A stretch of 64,000 nucleotides of DNA from Phytophthora sp. 'mugwort' (Eukaryota > Oomycota > Peronosporomycetes > Peronosporales > Peronosporaceae), in the NCBI GenBank assembly GCA_033558025.1, contig JAUCEF010000013.1, forward strand, positions 2,721,001 to 2,785,000. Direction: 5' to 3'. The notes below the pieces were generated by a model. That model worked only from the letters and a program-made list of their open reading frames with translations. It did not search any database and was not told the origin of the DNA. Below, one piece after another: positions 32,644 to 43,211 of the stretch; positions within the stretch are counted from its first letter, which is position 1, and every line of letters starts with the position of its first letter. The translations under genes and the position numbers were made by a program.

Positions 32644-33887
32644 GGTTCGAGGTGAAAAGAGGCTTGTTGCTCGCAAGGGAAAACTGGGAATGACATCAAT
32701 TATTTGGGATGTGTTGCCAGGATACGTTGTTGTTGACGTACTGTAGTGGCTCTGTAGTACTGCTGCGCCATCCTAGCCCACTTCACGCATGCACAGCCCA
32801 CGGCCAAATTGGTTTGATAGGTGACATCAGCTTTGGTTGCGTGAACATTTTCTTGACCTGATAGAACCACGCTGATTTTCTAATAAGCGATCTTACGCTC
32901 GATTACCAGATATTTTCCACTTCGTAACTAAACGTAACCACGATTGTGCGCGGGTTAGTATAAAGATTTCTGGATGCCTCAGTCAAATTACATTCGTGAC
33001 TGGCTGCTTGCGCGATGTTAGCACATATTAAAAAATAAGTAATACTTAGCTAGTCCAGGACTACAACAGATCGACTCTAAATATGGGCGATCTTTCGACT
33101 TTCGTGCTCAAAGAAGAGCTCGAGATGCTGTGCTAAGCAATTCGGTCACGCCTAAACTAAGTTAGCCCTGACCGAATTGTAGCAGGAAATTGACTAGTTG
33201 ACAGCTCGAAAACACACCATGTACCGATCTGTCGCAGCACTCGGATGTACTGTACGCTTACTGCTTGTGAATAGCAAGCTAACATCCACTGACACGCGCA
33301 TGAGTAAATACCAAAACCACCGTCCGTTTCGGATGCACACACCGCAAAAATAGCACCAGCACCTGTACAAAGTAGGGTCGACCGAAGCGAGCATGCCTGC
33401 AAACCCAGCACCCAACATTGCGCCCCAGGCAAGCGGAGGCTTCGCCTGCGAGCCGTAGCGGGCCTAGGGTTCTAACACTCGCGAGCGCAGCGAGCCTTCG
33501 GGGATTGGTAGGGTTACGGTGTGGGTTTAGTTTAAATTAATTTGTTTATCGTACTTCTGCGGTGCGGTCAGCACAGTTTCGGTGTGTTGTGCCTACCTGT
33601 ATATCCAGTGGAAAGAGTAGTCCCTCCACGCGCATGAGCTATGGCCCTGTGCTCACGTAATCAAACGCTTGATGACGACCGAGGACAGTTCGACCAGCAA
33701 ATATCTGGAAGGCTACTGAGCCATTTCTTTCCTGATTACGACCGTGTCAAATACCGTTAAAGTAAAGCAGTGGACGAACGGGCTTGAACCATTTCAATCT
33801 GTAAATCGGCTGCATCCGAGTTTGTGCCACCTCCACCCCACTCATCATTTTCTATTGAAAGCAACAAGCCTCTTTTCACCTCGAACC
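32644..33887. promoter_or_regulatory. divergent promoter region between hydrolases A and B
   Basis: 1.24 kb with no supported gene. Oomycete-type initiators are visible on both sides: minus-strand TCATTCCCAGTTTT at 32693-32680 for A, and plus-strand CTCATCATTTTCTATT at about 33841 for B. It also holds a MITE end (AGCCCTGACCGAATT at about 33165-33180, with an inverted AATTCGGTCA at 33141) and GC-rich hairpins at about 33430-33510. Confidence 0.6.
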
Positions 33888-34697
33888 ATGCCGTCCTCCT
33901 CTTTCAAGTCCACCGTCAGCGTCACGCACATCTCGACGGCTACGGCCATCTTGTCCATCGACGATGTGAACTTCCTGATCGACCCCGCCTTCGACAAAAA
34001 AGGTGACTTCGAGCAGGAAGGCGGATTTGTGCTCACAAAGACCGACGACCCGGCCCTCGGACTCGAGGACCTGCCTGTCATCCATGCCATTCTCCTCAGC
34101 CACGAAGACCACATCGACAACCTGGACGCGTCTGGCCGAACCATGCTGAACGGCAGACACGTATTTACCACCATCGACGGCGCCAAGAACCTCTCGCCTC
34201 GCCCAGGCGTTCGCGGCCTCGCGCCTTGGGAATCCGTGACGCTCACACTGAACGGCAAGGAGTTCAAGATCACGGGAACACCCACGCAGCATCTGCCTGG
34301 CGGAGAGTGCACGGGTTTCGTGCTCGAGTCGCCTTCCTTTGGCGTGAACGAGGCGGACGGCCTCCCCAACGTGGTGTACGTGTCGGGCGACACGGTGTAC
34401 ATTCCGGAGCTAGCAACTGAGCTACCGAAGAAGTACCACACTGTCGTGGCGCTCATGAATCTCGGCAAGGCGGTTGCTCCGTTGCCGACAGGTCCACTCC
34501 AGATCACCATGGGAGGAGTGCAGGCGTCTCAACTGACTCGTGACATTGGCGCTGAGAAGATGGTGCCGCTGCACTTTGAGTCGTGGAAGCACTTCACCCA
34601 GCCGGCGAGCGAATTGCGTGCCGCTATTAATGCTGACGACGTGGTGAAGGACAAGGTGGTGTGGGTGGTCCCCGGCGAAAAGACTATCATTGTATAG
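33888..34697 (+). CDS. metallo-beta-lactamase-fold hydrolase, copy B
   Basis: 269 aa from ATG 33888, with all the motifs of copy A. It differs at GDFEQEGG (GDFVQEGG in A) and in the last 30 residues (FTQPASELRAAINADDVV, ending TIIV), here called 3' type 2. 5' type beta (upstream TTCTATTGAAAGCAACAAG). A longer open frame upstream to 33744 is unlikely to be used because the initiator lies downstream of it. Confidence 0.9.
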   Translation: MPSSSFKSTVSVTHISTATAILSIDDVNFLIDPAFDKKGDFEQEGGFVLTKTDDPALGLEDLPVIHAILLSHEDHIDNLDASGRTMLNGRHVFTTIDGAKNLSPRPGVRGLAPWESVTLTLNGKEFKITGTPTQHLPGGECTGFVLESPSFGVNEADGLPNVVYVSGDTVYIPELATELPKKYHTVVALMNLGKAVAPLPTGPLQITMGGVQASQLTRDIGAEKMVPLHFESWKHFTQPASELRAAINADDVVKDKVVWVVPGEKTIIV

Positions 34698-35596
34698 ATA
34701 GAACGGCTGAGTATTGGAGTATCAAATTAGCTTTCGGAGATTATACAACCAGTGCAAATGGGCATTGCTTTAATGACGACAAAGCGTTTGCTGGGCACAT
34801 ATCGGGTTATCTGGTCTTGACTACCTTATACCAGGTATATCTGCACTGAATTTCGTCCTGCCAGTAAGAGCGCTTCATTGATAACCTTTATCCGTCATTC
34901 TGTTTTTGGTGGACCACTGCTTTCTTGATCAGGATATATCCCAACCTTCACCATTTTAAACGGTCTTAGATAGGTATATTTATTTTCGTTGGAATACCTG
35001 CTCCCTGTCCATCCATAATCATTCCGCATCTCGTCAAGCACTCCCGTGCTGTGGTTGTGACAAGTTTTGATGCGCTTATATAGTCGAACTCAGTCGGTTA
35101 CAATATCAATTGAGACCCTGAAAAAATGGCAGCCATAAAACCGCAATACCATAAATGTATTAGTGCCGAGCTACACAAAAAAATTCTCGACTGGCATTCC
35201 GCCTATTATTATACATGTAGCAGTGTTTCGGATCGTTATATCAACGTGTCGTCGCCATAATCGCTGTTGCATTCGAGTGAAGAGAATGATAGACAAACTT
35301 TCTTTCTAGGACGAATAATCCTGCATGTATTAATTAATCTAAGCAGAATTATGGTCCTAGAAAAAAAAAGTGACCACTTTTCACGTTTGAATATACAAAG
35401 CTCCTTCCCTTACTTAGCGAATGCGCTTACCAAAAGGGTAATGCGTCAACGGAAGAACGGGATTGCCAACCTCAGCACAGTCATTACTTAGTATCCATTA
35501 GTGAACAAGACAACATCAAAGCAATCGAAAGCAAAGTGCATTGCATTACAGCTTATCATGTATATACATCTTCCAGCTCGACGCACCTAGCAATAT
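34698..35596. other. convergent intergenic region between B and C
   Basis: 900 bp without a gene. The A/T-rich part, with poly-A runs at 35115-35125 and 35360-35370, recurs inverted at 38461-39359. The last about 100 bp next to C also occur next to A (31723-31833); further left the A flank resembles 35320-35370 only weakly. Confidence 0.7.
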
Positions 35597-36406
35597 CTAC
35601 AAAATGACGGTCTTCTCACCAGGGACCACCCACATCACCTTATCCTTCACCGCCGCGTCTGCAGCCAACTCAGCGCGCACGTCGTCTTCGGACTGCGTGA
35701 AGTGCTTCCACGACTCAAAGTGCAGCGGCACCATCTTCTCAGCGCCAATGTCACGAGTCAGTTGAGACGCCTGCACCCCTCCCATGGTGATCTGGAGTGG
35801 ACCTGTCGGCAACGGAGCAACCGCCTTGCCGAGATTCATGAGCGCCACGACAGTGTGGTACTTCTTCGGTAGCTCAGTTGCTAGCTCCGGAATGTACACC
35901 GTGTCGCCCGACACGTACACCACGTTGGGGAGGCCGTCCGCCTCGTTCACGCCAAAGGAAGGCGACTCGAGCACGAAACCCGTGCACTCTCCGCCAGGCA
36001 GATGCTGCGTGGGTGTTCCCGTGATCTTGAACTCCTTGCCGTTCAGTGTGAGCGTCACGGATTCCCAAGGCGCGAGGCCGCGAACGCCTGGGCGAGGCGA
36101 GAGGTTCTTGGCGCCGTCGATGGTGGTAAATACGTGTCTGCCGTTCAGCATGGTTCGGCCAGACGCGTCCAGGTTGTCGATGTGGTCTTCGTGGCTGAGG
36201 AGAATGGCATGGATGACAGGCAGGTCCTCGAGTCCGAGGGCCGGGTCGTCGGTCTTTGTGAGCACAAATCCGCCTTCCTGCTCGAAGTCACCTTTTTTGT
36301 CGAAGGCGGGGTCGATCAGGAAGTTCACATCGTCGATGGACAAGATGGCCGTAGCCGTCGAGATGTGCGTGACGCTGACGGTGGACTTGAAAGAGGAGGA
36401 CGGCAT
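35597..36406 (-). CDS. metallo-beta-lactamase-fold hydrolase, copy C (chimeric)
   Basis: 269 aa from ATG 36406, with the same metal-site motifs as A. Its 5' part and promoter are type beta, as in B (GDFEQEGG), while its 3' end and flank are type 1, as in A and D (FTQSEDDVRAELAADAA...TVIL). So it combines the two paralogue types, best explained by exchange between the inverted arms. Confidence 0.9.
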   Translation of the reverse strand: MPSSSFKSTVSVTHISTATAILSIDDVNFLIDPAFDKKGDFEQEGGFVLTKTDDPALGLEDLPVIHAILLSHEDHIDNLDASGRTMLNGRHVFTTIDGAKNLSPRPGVRGLAPWESVTLTLNGKEFKITGTPTQHLPGGECTGFVLESPSFGVNEADGLPNVVYVSGDTVYIPELATELPKKYHTVVALMNLGKAVAPLPTGPLQITMGGVQASQLTRDIGAEKMVPLHFESWKHFTQSEDDVRAELAADAAVKDKVMWVVPGEKTVIL

Positions 36407-37650
36407 GGTTCGAGGTGAAAAGAGGCTTGTTGCTTTCAATAGAAAATGATGAGTGGGGTGGAGGTGGCACAAACTCGGATGCAGCCGATTTACAGATTGA
36501 AATGGTTCAAGCCCGTTCGTCCACTGCTTTACTTTAACGGTATTTGACACGGTCGTAATCAGGAAAGAAATGGCTCAGTAGCCTTCCAGATATTTGCTGG
36601 TCGAACTGTCCTCGGTCGTCATCAAGCGTTTGATTACGTGAGCACAGGGCCATAGCTCATGCGCGTGGAGGGACTACTCTTTCCACTGGATATACAGGTA
36701 GGCACAACACACCGAAACTGTGCTGACCGCACCGCAGAAGTACGATAAACAAATTAATTTAAACTAAACCCACACCGTAACCCTACCAATCCCCGAAGGC
36801 TCGCTGCGCTCGCGAGTGTTAGAACCCTAGGCCCGCTACGGCTCGCAGGCGAAGCCTCCGCTTGCCTGGGGCGCAATGTTGGGTGCTGGGTTTGCAGGCA
36901 TGCTCGCTTCGGTCGACCCTACTTTGTACAGGTGCTGGTGCTATTTTTGCGGTGTGTGCATCCGAAACGGACGGTGGTTTTGGTATTTACTCATGCGCGT
37001 GTCAGTGGATGTTAGCTTGCTATTCACAAGCAGTAAGCGTACAGTACATCCGAGTGCTGCGACAGATCGGTACATGGTGTGTTTTCGAGCTGTCAACTAG
37101 TCAATTTCCTGCTACAATTCGGTCAGGGCTAACTTAGTTTAGGCGTGACCGAATTGCTTAGCACAGCATCTCGAGCTCTTCTTTGAGCACGAAAGTCGAA
37201 AGATCGCCCATATTTAGAGTCGATCTGTTGTAGTCCTGGACTAGCTAAGTATTACTTATTTTTTAATATGTGCTAACATCGCGCAAGCAGCCAGTCACGA
37301 ATGTAATTTGACTGAGGCATCCAGAAATCTTTATACTAACCCGCGCACAATCGTGGTTACGTTTAGTTACGAAGTGGAAAATATCTGGTAATCGAGCGTA
37401 AGATCGCTTATTAGAAAATCAGCGTGGTTCTATCAGGTCAAGAAAATGTTCACGCAACCAAAGCTGATGTCACCTATCAAACCAATTTGGCCGTGGGCTG
37501 TGCATGCGTGAAGTGGGCTAGGATGGCGCAGCAGTACTACAGAGCCACTACAGTACGTCAACAACAACGTATCCTGGCAACACATCCCAAATAATTGATG
37601 TCATTCCCAGTTTTCCCTTGCGAGCAACAAGCCTCTTTTCACCTCGAACC
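36407..37650. promoter_or_regulatory. divergent promoter region between hydrolases C and D
   Basis: Inverted copy of 32644-33887, with initiators for C (type beta, about 36453) and D (TCATTCCCAGTTTT at 37601-37614). It contains the same MITE-end pair near 37114-37155 and the same GC-rich hairpins near 36785-36865. Confidence 0.6.
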
Positions 37651-38460
37651 ATGCCGTCCTCCTCTTTCAAGTCCACCGTCAGCGTCACGCACATCTCGAC
37701 GGCCACGGCCATCTTGTCCATCGACGATGTGAACTTCCTGATCGACCCCGCCTTCGACAAAAAAGGCGACTTCGTGCAGGAAGGCGGATTTGTGCTCACA
37801 AAGACCGACGACCCGGCCCTCGGACTCGAGGACCTGCCTGTCATCCATGCCATTCTCCTCAGCCACGAAGACCACATCGACAACCTGGACGCGTCTGGCC
37901 GAACCATGCTGAACGGCAGACACGTATTTACCACCATCGACGGCGCCAAGAACCTCTCGCCTCGCCCAGGCGTTCGCGGCCTCGCGCCTTGGGAATCCGT
38001 GACGCTCACACTGAACGGCAAGGAGTTCAAGATCACGGGAACACCCACGCAGCATCTGCCTGGCGGAGAGTGCACGGGTTTCGTGCTCGAGTCGCCTTCC
38101 TTTGGCGTGAACGAGGCGGACGGCCTCCCCAACGTGGTGTACGTGTCGGGCGACACGGTGTACATTCCGGAGCTAGCAACTGAGCTACCGAAGAAGTACC
38201 ACACTGTCGTGGCGCTCATGAATCTCGGCAAGGCGGTTGCTCCGTTGCCGACAGGTCCACTCCAGATCACCATGGGAGGGGTGCAGGCGTCTCAACTGAC
38301 TCGTGACATTGGCGCTGAGAAGATGGTGCCGCTGCACTTTGAGTCGTGGAAGCACTTCACGCAGTCCGAAGACGACGTGCGCGCTGAGTTGGCTGCAGAC
38401 GCGGCGGTGAAGGATAAGGTGATGTGGGTGGTCCCTGGTGAGAAGACCGTCATTTTGTAG
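37651..38460 (+). CDS. metallo-beta-lactamase-fold hydrolase, copy D
   Basis: 269 aa from ATG 37651, identical in protein to copy A as far as read. 5' alpha, 3' type 1. Stop at 38458-38460, followed by ATATTGCTAGGTGCG shared with A and C. Confidence 0.9.
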   Translation: MPSSSFKSTVSVTHISTATAILSIDDVNFLIDPAFDKKGDFVQEGGFVLTKTDDPALGLEDLPVIHAILLSHEDHIDNLDASGRTMLNGRHVFTTIDGAKNLSPRPGVRGLAPWESVTLTLNGKEFKITGTPTQHLPGGECTGFVLESPSFGVNEADGLPNVVYVSGDTVYIPELATELPKKYHTVVALMNLGKAVAPLPTGPLQITMGGVQASQLTRDIGAEKMVPLHFESWKHFTQSEDDVRAELAADAAVKDKVMWVVPGEKTVIL

Positions 38461-39359
38461 ATATTGCTAGGTGCGTCGAGCTGGAAGATGTATATACATG
38501 ATAAGCTGTAATGCAATGCACTTTGCTTTCGATTGCTTTGATGTTGTCTTGGTCACTAATGGATACTAAGTAATGACTGTGCTGAGGTTGGCAATCCCGT
38601 TCTTCCGTTGACGCATTACCCTTTTGGTAAGCGCATTCGCTAAGTAAGGGAAGGAGCTTTGTATATTCAAACGTGAAAAGTGGTCACTTTTTTTTTCTAG
38701 GACCATAATTCTGCTTAGATTAATTAATACATGCAGGATTATTCGTCCTAGAAAGAAAGTTTGTCTATCATTCTCTTCACTCGAATGCAACAGCGATTAT
38801 GGCGACGACACGTTGATATAACGATCCGAAACACTGCTACATGTATAATAATAGGCGGAATGCCAGTCGAGAATTTTTTTGTGTAGCTCGGCACTAATAC
38901 ATTTATGGTATTGCGGTTTTATGGCTGCCATTTTTTCAGGGTCTCAATTGATATTGTAACCGACTGAGTTCGACTATATAAGCGCATCAAAACTTGTCAC
39001 AACCACAGCACGGGAGTGCTTGACGAGATGCGGAATGATTATGGATGGACAGGGAGCAGGTATTCCAACGAAAATAAATATACCTATCTAAGACCGTTTA
39101 AAATGGTGAAGGTTGGGATATATCCTGATCAAGAAAGCAGTGGTCCACCAAAAACAGAATGACGGATAAAGGTTATCAATGAAGCGCTCTTACTGGCAGG
39201 ACGAAATTCAGTGCAGATATACCTGGTATAAGGTAGTCAAGACCAGATAACCCGATATGTGCCCAGCAAACGCTTTGTCGTCATTAAAGCAATGCCCATT
39301 TGCACTGGTTGTATAATCTCCGAAAGCTAATTTGATACTCCAATACTCAGCCGTTCTAT
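38461..39359. other. convergent intergenic region between D and E
   Basis: Inverted copy of the B-C intergenic (34698-35596) with few differences (for example TTGGTCAC for TTGTTCAC). No gene. Confidence 0.7.
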
Positions 39360-39962
39360 CTATACAATGATAGTCTTTTCGCCGGGGACCACCCACACCA
39401 CCTTGTCCTTCACCACGTCGTCAGCATTAATAGCGGCACGCAATTCGCTCGCCGGCTGGGTGAAGTGCTTCCACGACTCAAAGTGCAGCGGCACCATCTT
39501 CTCAGCGCCAATGTCACGAGTCAGTTGAGACGCCTGCACTCCTCCCATGGTGATCTGGAGTGGACCTGTCGGCAACGGAGCAACCGCCTTGCCGAGATTC
39601 ATGAGCGCCACGACAGTGTGGTACTTCTTCGGTAGCTCAGTTGCTAGCTCCGGAATGTACACCGTGTCGCCCGACACGTACACCACGTTGGGGAGGCCGT
39701 CCGCCTCGTTCACGCCAAAGGAAGGCGACTCGAGCACGAAACCCGTGCACTCTCCGCCAGGCAGATGCTGCGCGGGTGTTCCCGTGATCTTGAACTCCTT
39801 GCCGTTCAGCGTGAGCGTCACGGATTCCCAAGACGCGAGGCCGCGAACGCCTGTGCGAGGCGAGAGGTTCTTGGCGCCGTCGATGGTGGTAAATACGTGT
39901 CTGCCGTTTAGCATGGTTCGGCCTGACGCGTCCAGGTTGTCGATGTGGTCTTCTGGGCTGAG
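39360..39962 (-). pseudogene. metallo-beta-lactamase-fold hydrolase, copy E, 3' two-thirds
   Basis: It keeps the residues after the SHEDH motif to the end, with 3' type 2 (PASELRAAINADD...TIIV), and so belongs with B. Small changes: SPRTGV, LASWE, TPAQ. Homology stops at CTGAG (39958-39962), inside the codons for the metal motif; beyond it lies transposon sequence. The N-terminal 70-80 residues are missing here, and a matching fragment is at 50800-51010. Confidence 0.88.
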
Positions 39963-40621
39963 TATGTACCTTCTTTTACAGGTCAGGGCCAGCTCAGGTC
40001 ACACGTAGGTCACGCACAGAACGAAGGACAAGAGGCTTCTGTATGGTGGTAAATCTGGATTTATTGATTTTAGATGAGCCAGCCGATGATTAATCGCGGT
40101 CGACCACTCGAGTTATCGATCGATTGCGATTATGATGAAGGCGCTGTACGCTGTGGGCTTCGCGTCGGTCCTCAAGGGTTGTGTTTTATTAGGGCTCCAA
40201 TGTTTTCGCCCACTAGATCCACGCTCGATCGCGATTCAGGCAGGTTATCGAGAGCTTTTCGTGGGTCGTGCATGGCAACTCCAATGCGCATGGTGCTGCG
40301 TCAGCTCACCCCAGTGTTGTGTCAGCTCACACTATAACGATGTTGCGTTTGCTCATCAATACTAAAGCTACCAGTCACGTCTGGCTAGTGGTGCGTCTGC
40401 TCACTACCGTGATAGGATCTTGAGCAGCGTCTTCTCACAAGGATTCTGGCTAAATTAAGCCGCTGAATGACTGATGCTAAATGGTATAATTATGCCACCG
40501 CTTTCTCCCACGAACAAAGGATGTTGGAAGAGCGCAGTATGCTGCAAAAAGTTATTTATACCAGATCTTCACTTGGAGGTATTCCAAGCTGCGGCAGCAC
40601 AATTTTAACAGACTAGCTTCG
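39963..40621. other. left end of the composite insertion, no gene
   Basis: Inverted terminal sequence followed by unremarkable sequence with scattered GATCGAT and GTCAGCTCAC motifs (two copies near 40300-40330). No coding evidence. Confidence 0.5.
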
Positions 40622-41547
40622 ATGAGAGCGCACGAAGCCTTTTGGCTCTACGCTGAAACTCAAGGCAACCCGTACGCGGAAGACTACGCTGCTGCTTGTA
40701 AGCAAATTTCGATACGTGATCGTGATATGAGCGACAGCAGATGGCTGTTAGGCAAGGGCGGTCTCCGGCTCCGAAAGGCGTGGCTTCTTCTGGATGAGGC
40801 CGCTCGCAGTCGTCGTATGAAGGCAACACCAGACTTACAATTGCAGTGTTGCATGGACAATATACCGAACCAGCCAAGAGTCAAATCGATCCGTACAAGC
40901 AGTATTCTGAACGAAGGAAAGTGAAAGCTATCCGAATGAAGGCTAAGGTCCCGAAGCTTCGAATGGAAATCTTGGACCCGCCGAGTGCCGCAGCACCGCT
41001 GAAAGATAGCGATCTCGCCTCAGTAAAAGCTGCCTCCATTCCAGCCAATACCCGTGTTCAAGCTGTGCAAGGTAACGCGACTGTAATCGGACTCATTGAC
41101 AAGTTGTCGAATGCACGAGTCAAGTATCATGCTAAATGTGAAGGAAAAGCGAGTTCTTGCTCAGATTGCGTACGATTCAGGACCATGTCTGGTGTGGTAG
41201 ATGCTTTCATTTCAAGCATCGAGAGCTCAATTCAATTGGCGCGCTTCAACAGCAATCCACTCACTGCACAAGACGCATTTACAGCAGTGGCAGTACAAGT
41301 CGCGAACACATTTGCCTCATACAAAGGAATGGCGATGTTTGAACATAATCCAAGCGATCCTTCTAGTATTGCATTTGCCCAAACGAGAATCGCTGTTTCA
41401 AAACCAAGTACGCAGATGCGTTGAAGGAGCTCCACTCAGTCTTGGAGAACGGTCCCGATCCTGATGCTCCATTACTGGACGAGCGGCACCGATTCTTTGG
41501 GAGGGTAGACGGCCTTCCAACTTTCGGAGGAAGCAAATCATCTTAGC
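40622..41547 (+). pseudogene. unidentified gene, about 300 aa, one frameshift
   Basis: Frame 40622-40924 (MRAHEAFWLYAETQGNPYAEDYAAACKQ...) passes to 40846-41424 by a frame change near 40855. After another near 41410 it continues as KELHSVLENGPDPDAPLLDERHRFFGR to a stop near 41547. The middle has a possible Cys pair (CSDCVRF). Amino-acid composition is that of a soluble helical protein. I do not know the family. It ends 45 bp before the PiggyBac terminus and could be a second MULE gene or captured host sequence. Confidence 0.45.
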
Positions 41548-41605
41548 TGGAGGGAATATTTCACAGTTTGATCCACAGTCAGAGGCTTTCACTAACCCTT
41601 TCGTG

Positions 41606-41695
41606 CTAAAAGGGCGCTAGATGCTCCTTTTAAGACGGCTATCAAAACACAGTAGAAAACTCCGCCCTAAAAGGGCGCAGGGAGCGCTCTTTTAG
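41606..41695. repeat. left subterminal hairpin pair of the PiggyBac element
   Basis: 41606-41633: TAAAAGGGCGC with GCTCCTTTTAA after 5 nt. 41667-41695: CTAAAAGGGCGC with GCGCTCTTTTAG (11 of 12 pairs) after 5 nt. Mirror pair at 48243-48378. Confidence 0.8.
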
Positions 41696-41945
41696 ATATA
41701 TTACGGGAAATGGTACCTTGTTGTGTTTCTACCAATCAAAAACATGTGGTAAAGACCATATCCTGTCGACAGCTGCACCCCGTTGCTGCCACGTCGCCGT
41801 TGTCGGGTATAAAATCAGCATTCCCTACCTTGGCTGACCGGCCAATGCTCACCAAACGTTGGGGCATACAAATTCCCTGAATCATGCACCACACCTTCCC
41901 TGCATAAGTTGCGTACAACGTTCATTGTTCGCTTGTTCTAGAATA
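41696..41945. other. 5' flank of the Myb-like ORF
   Basis: No gene; short presumptive promoter between the left hairpins and the ATG at 41946. Possible initiator-like TCACC and TCATTG stretches only. Confidence 0.35.
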
Positions 41946-42281
41946 ATGCGGACTAGCTTTCAAGACTGGGAGAACAAGCAGCTAGTTCAAATAGCATATC
42001 AATTCGAGCGAGACTGTTTACGAGTAACATGGAGTTATGCGGCACGTCGTATGACTAAATCGAAGCGTACGCCTAGCGAGCTACGGTTACGACTCGCTAG
42101 TCTGAAGCGCACCTATGGTAAGATCCTTGGTAACTTTCCACGGTGTTTCTTTGGGGGCACAACCCCCATACGAGGGCGATTATTTAGCCGCAGTAATGCT
42201 GTTCCAGCGGATCGCGAACAGCAAGGACGAAACAGGGACGGTGCAGTTCACGTTCGCGCTAATAACGCCGAAATCCTTTAG
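41946..42281 (+). CDS. Myb/SANT-like DNA-binding ORF, PiggyBac cargo
   Basis: From ATG 41946. Residues about 5-70 show the pattern W-x(2)-KQLVQIAYQFERD-x(3)-VTW-x(3)-ARRM...LRLRLASLKRTYG-x(6)-FPRCFF. This is a Myb/SANT-like domain common in oomycete repeat proteins (tryptophan spacing and basic recognition helix). After residue about 75 the frame drifts; 42115-42321 continues plausibly in the next frame (PPYEGDYLAAVMLFQRIANSKDE). It is probably the N-terminus of a larger gene that goes on into the DOT1-like part, now broken. Confidence 0.6.
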   Translation: MRTSFQDWENKQLVQIAYQFERDCLRVTWSYAARRMTKSKRTPSELRLRLASLKRTYGKILGNFPRCFFGGTTPIRGRLFSRSNAVPADREQQGRNRDGAVHVRANNAEIL

Positions 42282-42561
42282 GAAAACTTCGTATCGCTGG
42301 TCGTGGCCAACGCGGTCGTGATGGACTTGGCGTACATCGACATGATGGCGAGAGGGGCGAACATGTCGGAGAACTGGGCGGGAGAGGTGGGGGGCTGAGG
42401 GTGGCAGGCGAGCATCAGTGCCGGCTGGATGGTGTGCGATACGTTCTCAATGAAGGGGACCGTGGAGCCCAAATAATTGAGTTCGTCCGTCAGCAAGGTG
42501 ACGACGTACACGGACGCCAAGGACGAGGCGGGCGGGTTGGCGCTGGTCAAGGTGTGCATGC

Positions 42562-43211
42562 GTGGGAAGTGAGCAGTTAGAACGTGATCGCGTCCGAGAT
42601 GATGGCAGCGGTGTGGCCCGAGGCGTCCAAACGACTGAGCGTGCTGGAGACGCTTGTGAACAAGACAACGACGATGAAGGGCCCTGCAACAAGCGTGCTG
42701 GCGTCAGTACAAGTGTAACACGTTGTGACAAGCGCGCAAACAGATTGCTTTTACAGGCAGAAGCGGCTGAAATCGTGAGTATGATGTTTGCCGAGGTCAG
42801 TGCCGAAGGCATTCGTCAAGAAGCTGGGCGCATGCATGATACTGCCGGCGAAATTCTTCCAGCTAGAGTTGCTACGATGATCGAGGCCATTGGACCACTG
42901 GAGCAAACAGATGTGTTTCTGGATGTTGGTGCTGGTATTGGCAACGTCCTTGTTCAAGTGGCATTGACAACGAACGTCGGTGCATCATTGGCGTTGAGGT
43001 ACGAGTGGAGCTATGCGGGCTTGCAAACGCTCATGTGAAACGTCACCTGGGAGCGCTTCCTATGCTAGGTAAGGTAACGATGAAACCCGACGATGTAAGC
43101 AATGCAGCATGGTCGGATCAGTATCCAACATGCAATGCTACTACTGTCTTTGCAAACATTTTCTTGTTTGAAGAAGACGCCAAACTGACTATTTCGCGAG
43201 AATTAGTGTAA
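42562..43211 (+). pseudogene. DOT1-like SAM-dependent methyltransferase, PiggyBac cargo
   Basis: 42751-42990 encodes a helical N-part, then TDVFLDVGAGIGNVLVQVAL, motif I of class I SAM methyltransferases in the form seen in DOT1 (H3K79) enzymes. After a one-base frameshift near 42985 it continues IGVEVRVELCGLANAH (acidic post-I loop GIEVR-type). Near 43140-43208 it gives TTVFANIFLFEEDAKLTISREL, matching the DOT1 motif with N and F before the acidic turn. It stops at 43211. DOT1 family membership is from these three motifs; activity is unlikely in this copy. Confidence 0.7.

Larger units (their letters stand above)
31723..38571. repeat. inverted repeat 1 of the hydrolase array
   Basis: 31723-34596 pairs with 35698-38571 (paired coordinates sum to 70294). 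It maps gene A onto D and gene B onto C, including the whole divergent promoter region. By eye the 2.87 kb arms differ at very few sites. The spacer 34597-35697 is not palindromic. Confidence 0.92.
34098..39962. repeat. inverted repeat 2 of the hydrolase array
   Basis: 34098-36432 pairs with 37625-39962 (sum 74057). It maps the B 3' half, the B-C intergenic and gene C onto gene D, the D-E intergenic and gene E. Arms are 2.34 kb; the C-D promoter region (36433-37624) is the spacer. It overlaps inverted repeat 1, so the array is a set of nested palindromes. Confidence 0.9.

Noticed and set aside
32021..32746. 241-aa plus-strand ORF opposite hydrolase A (and equivalents opposite B-E)
   Set aside because: Shadow of the hydrolase genes; it recurs only because the genes do.
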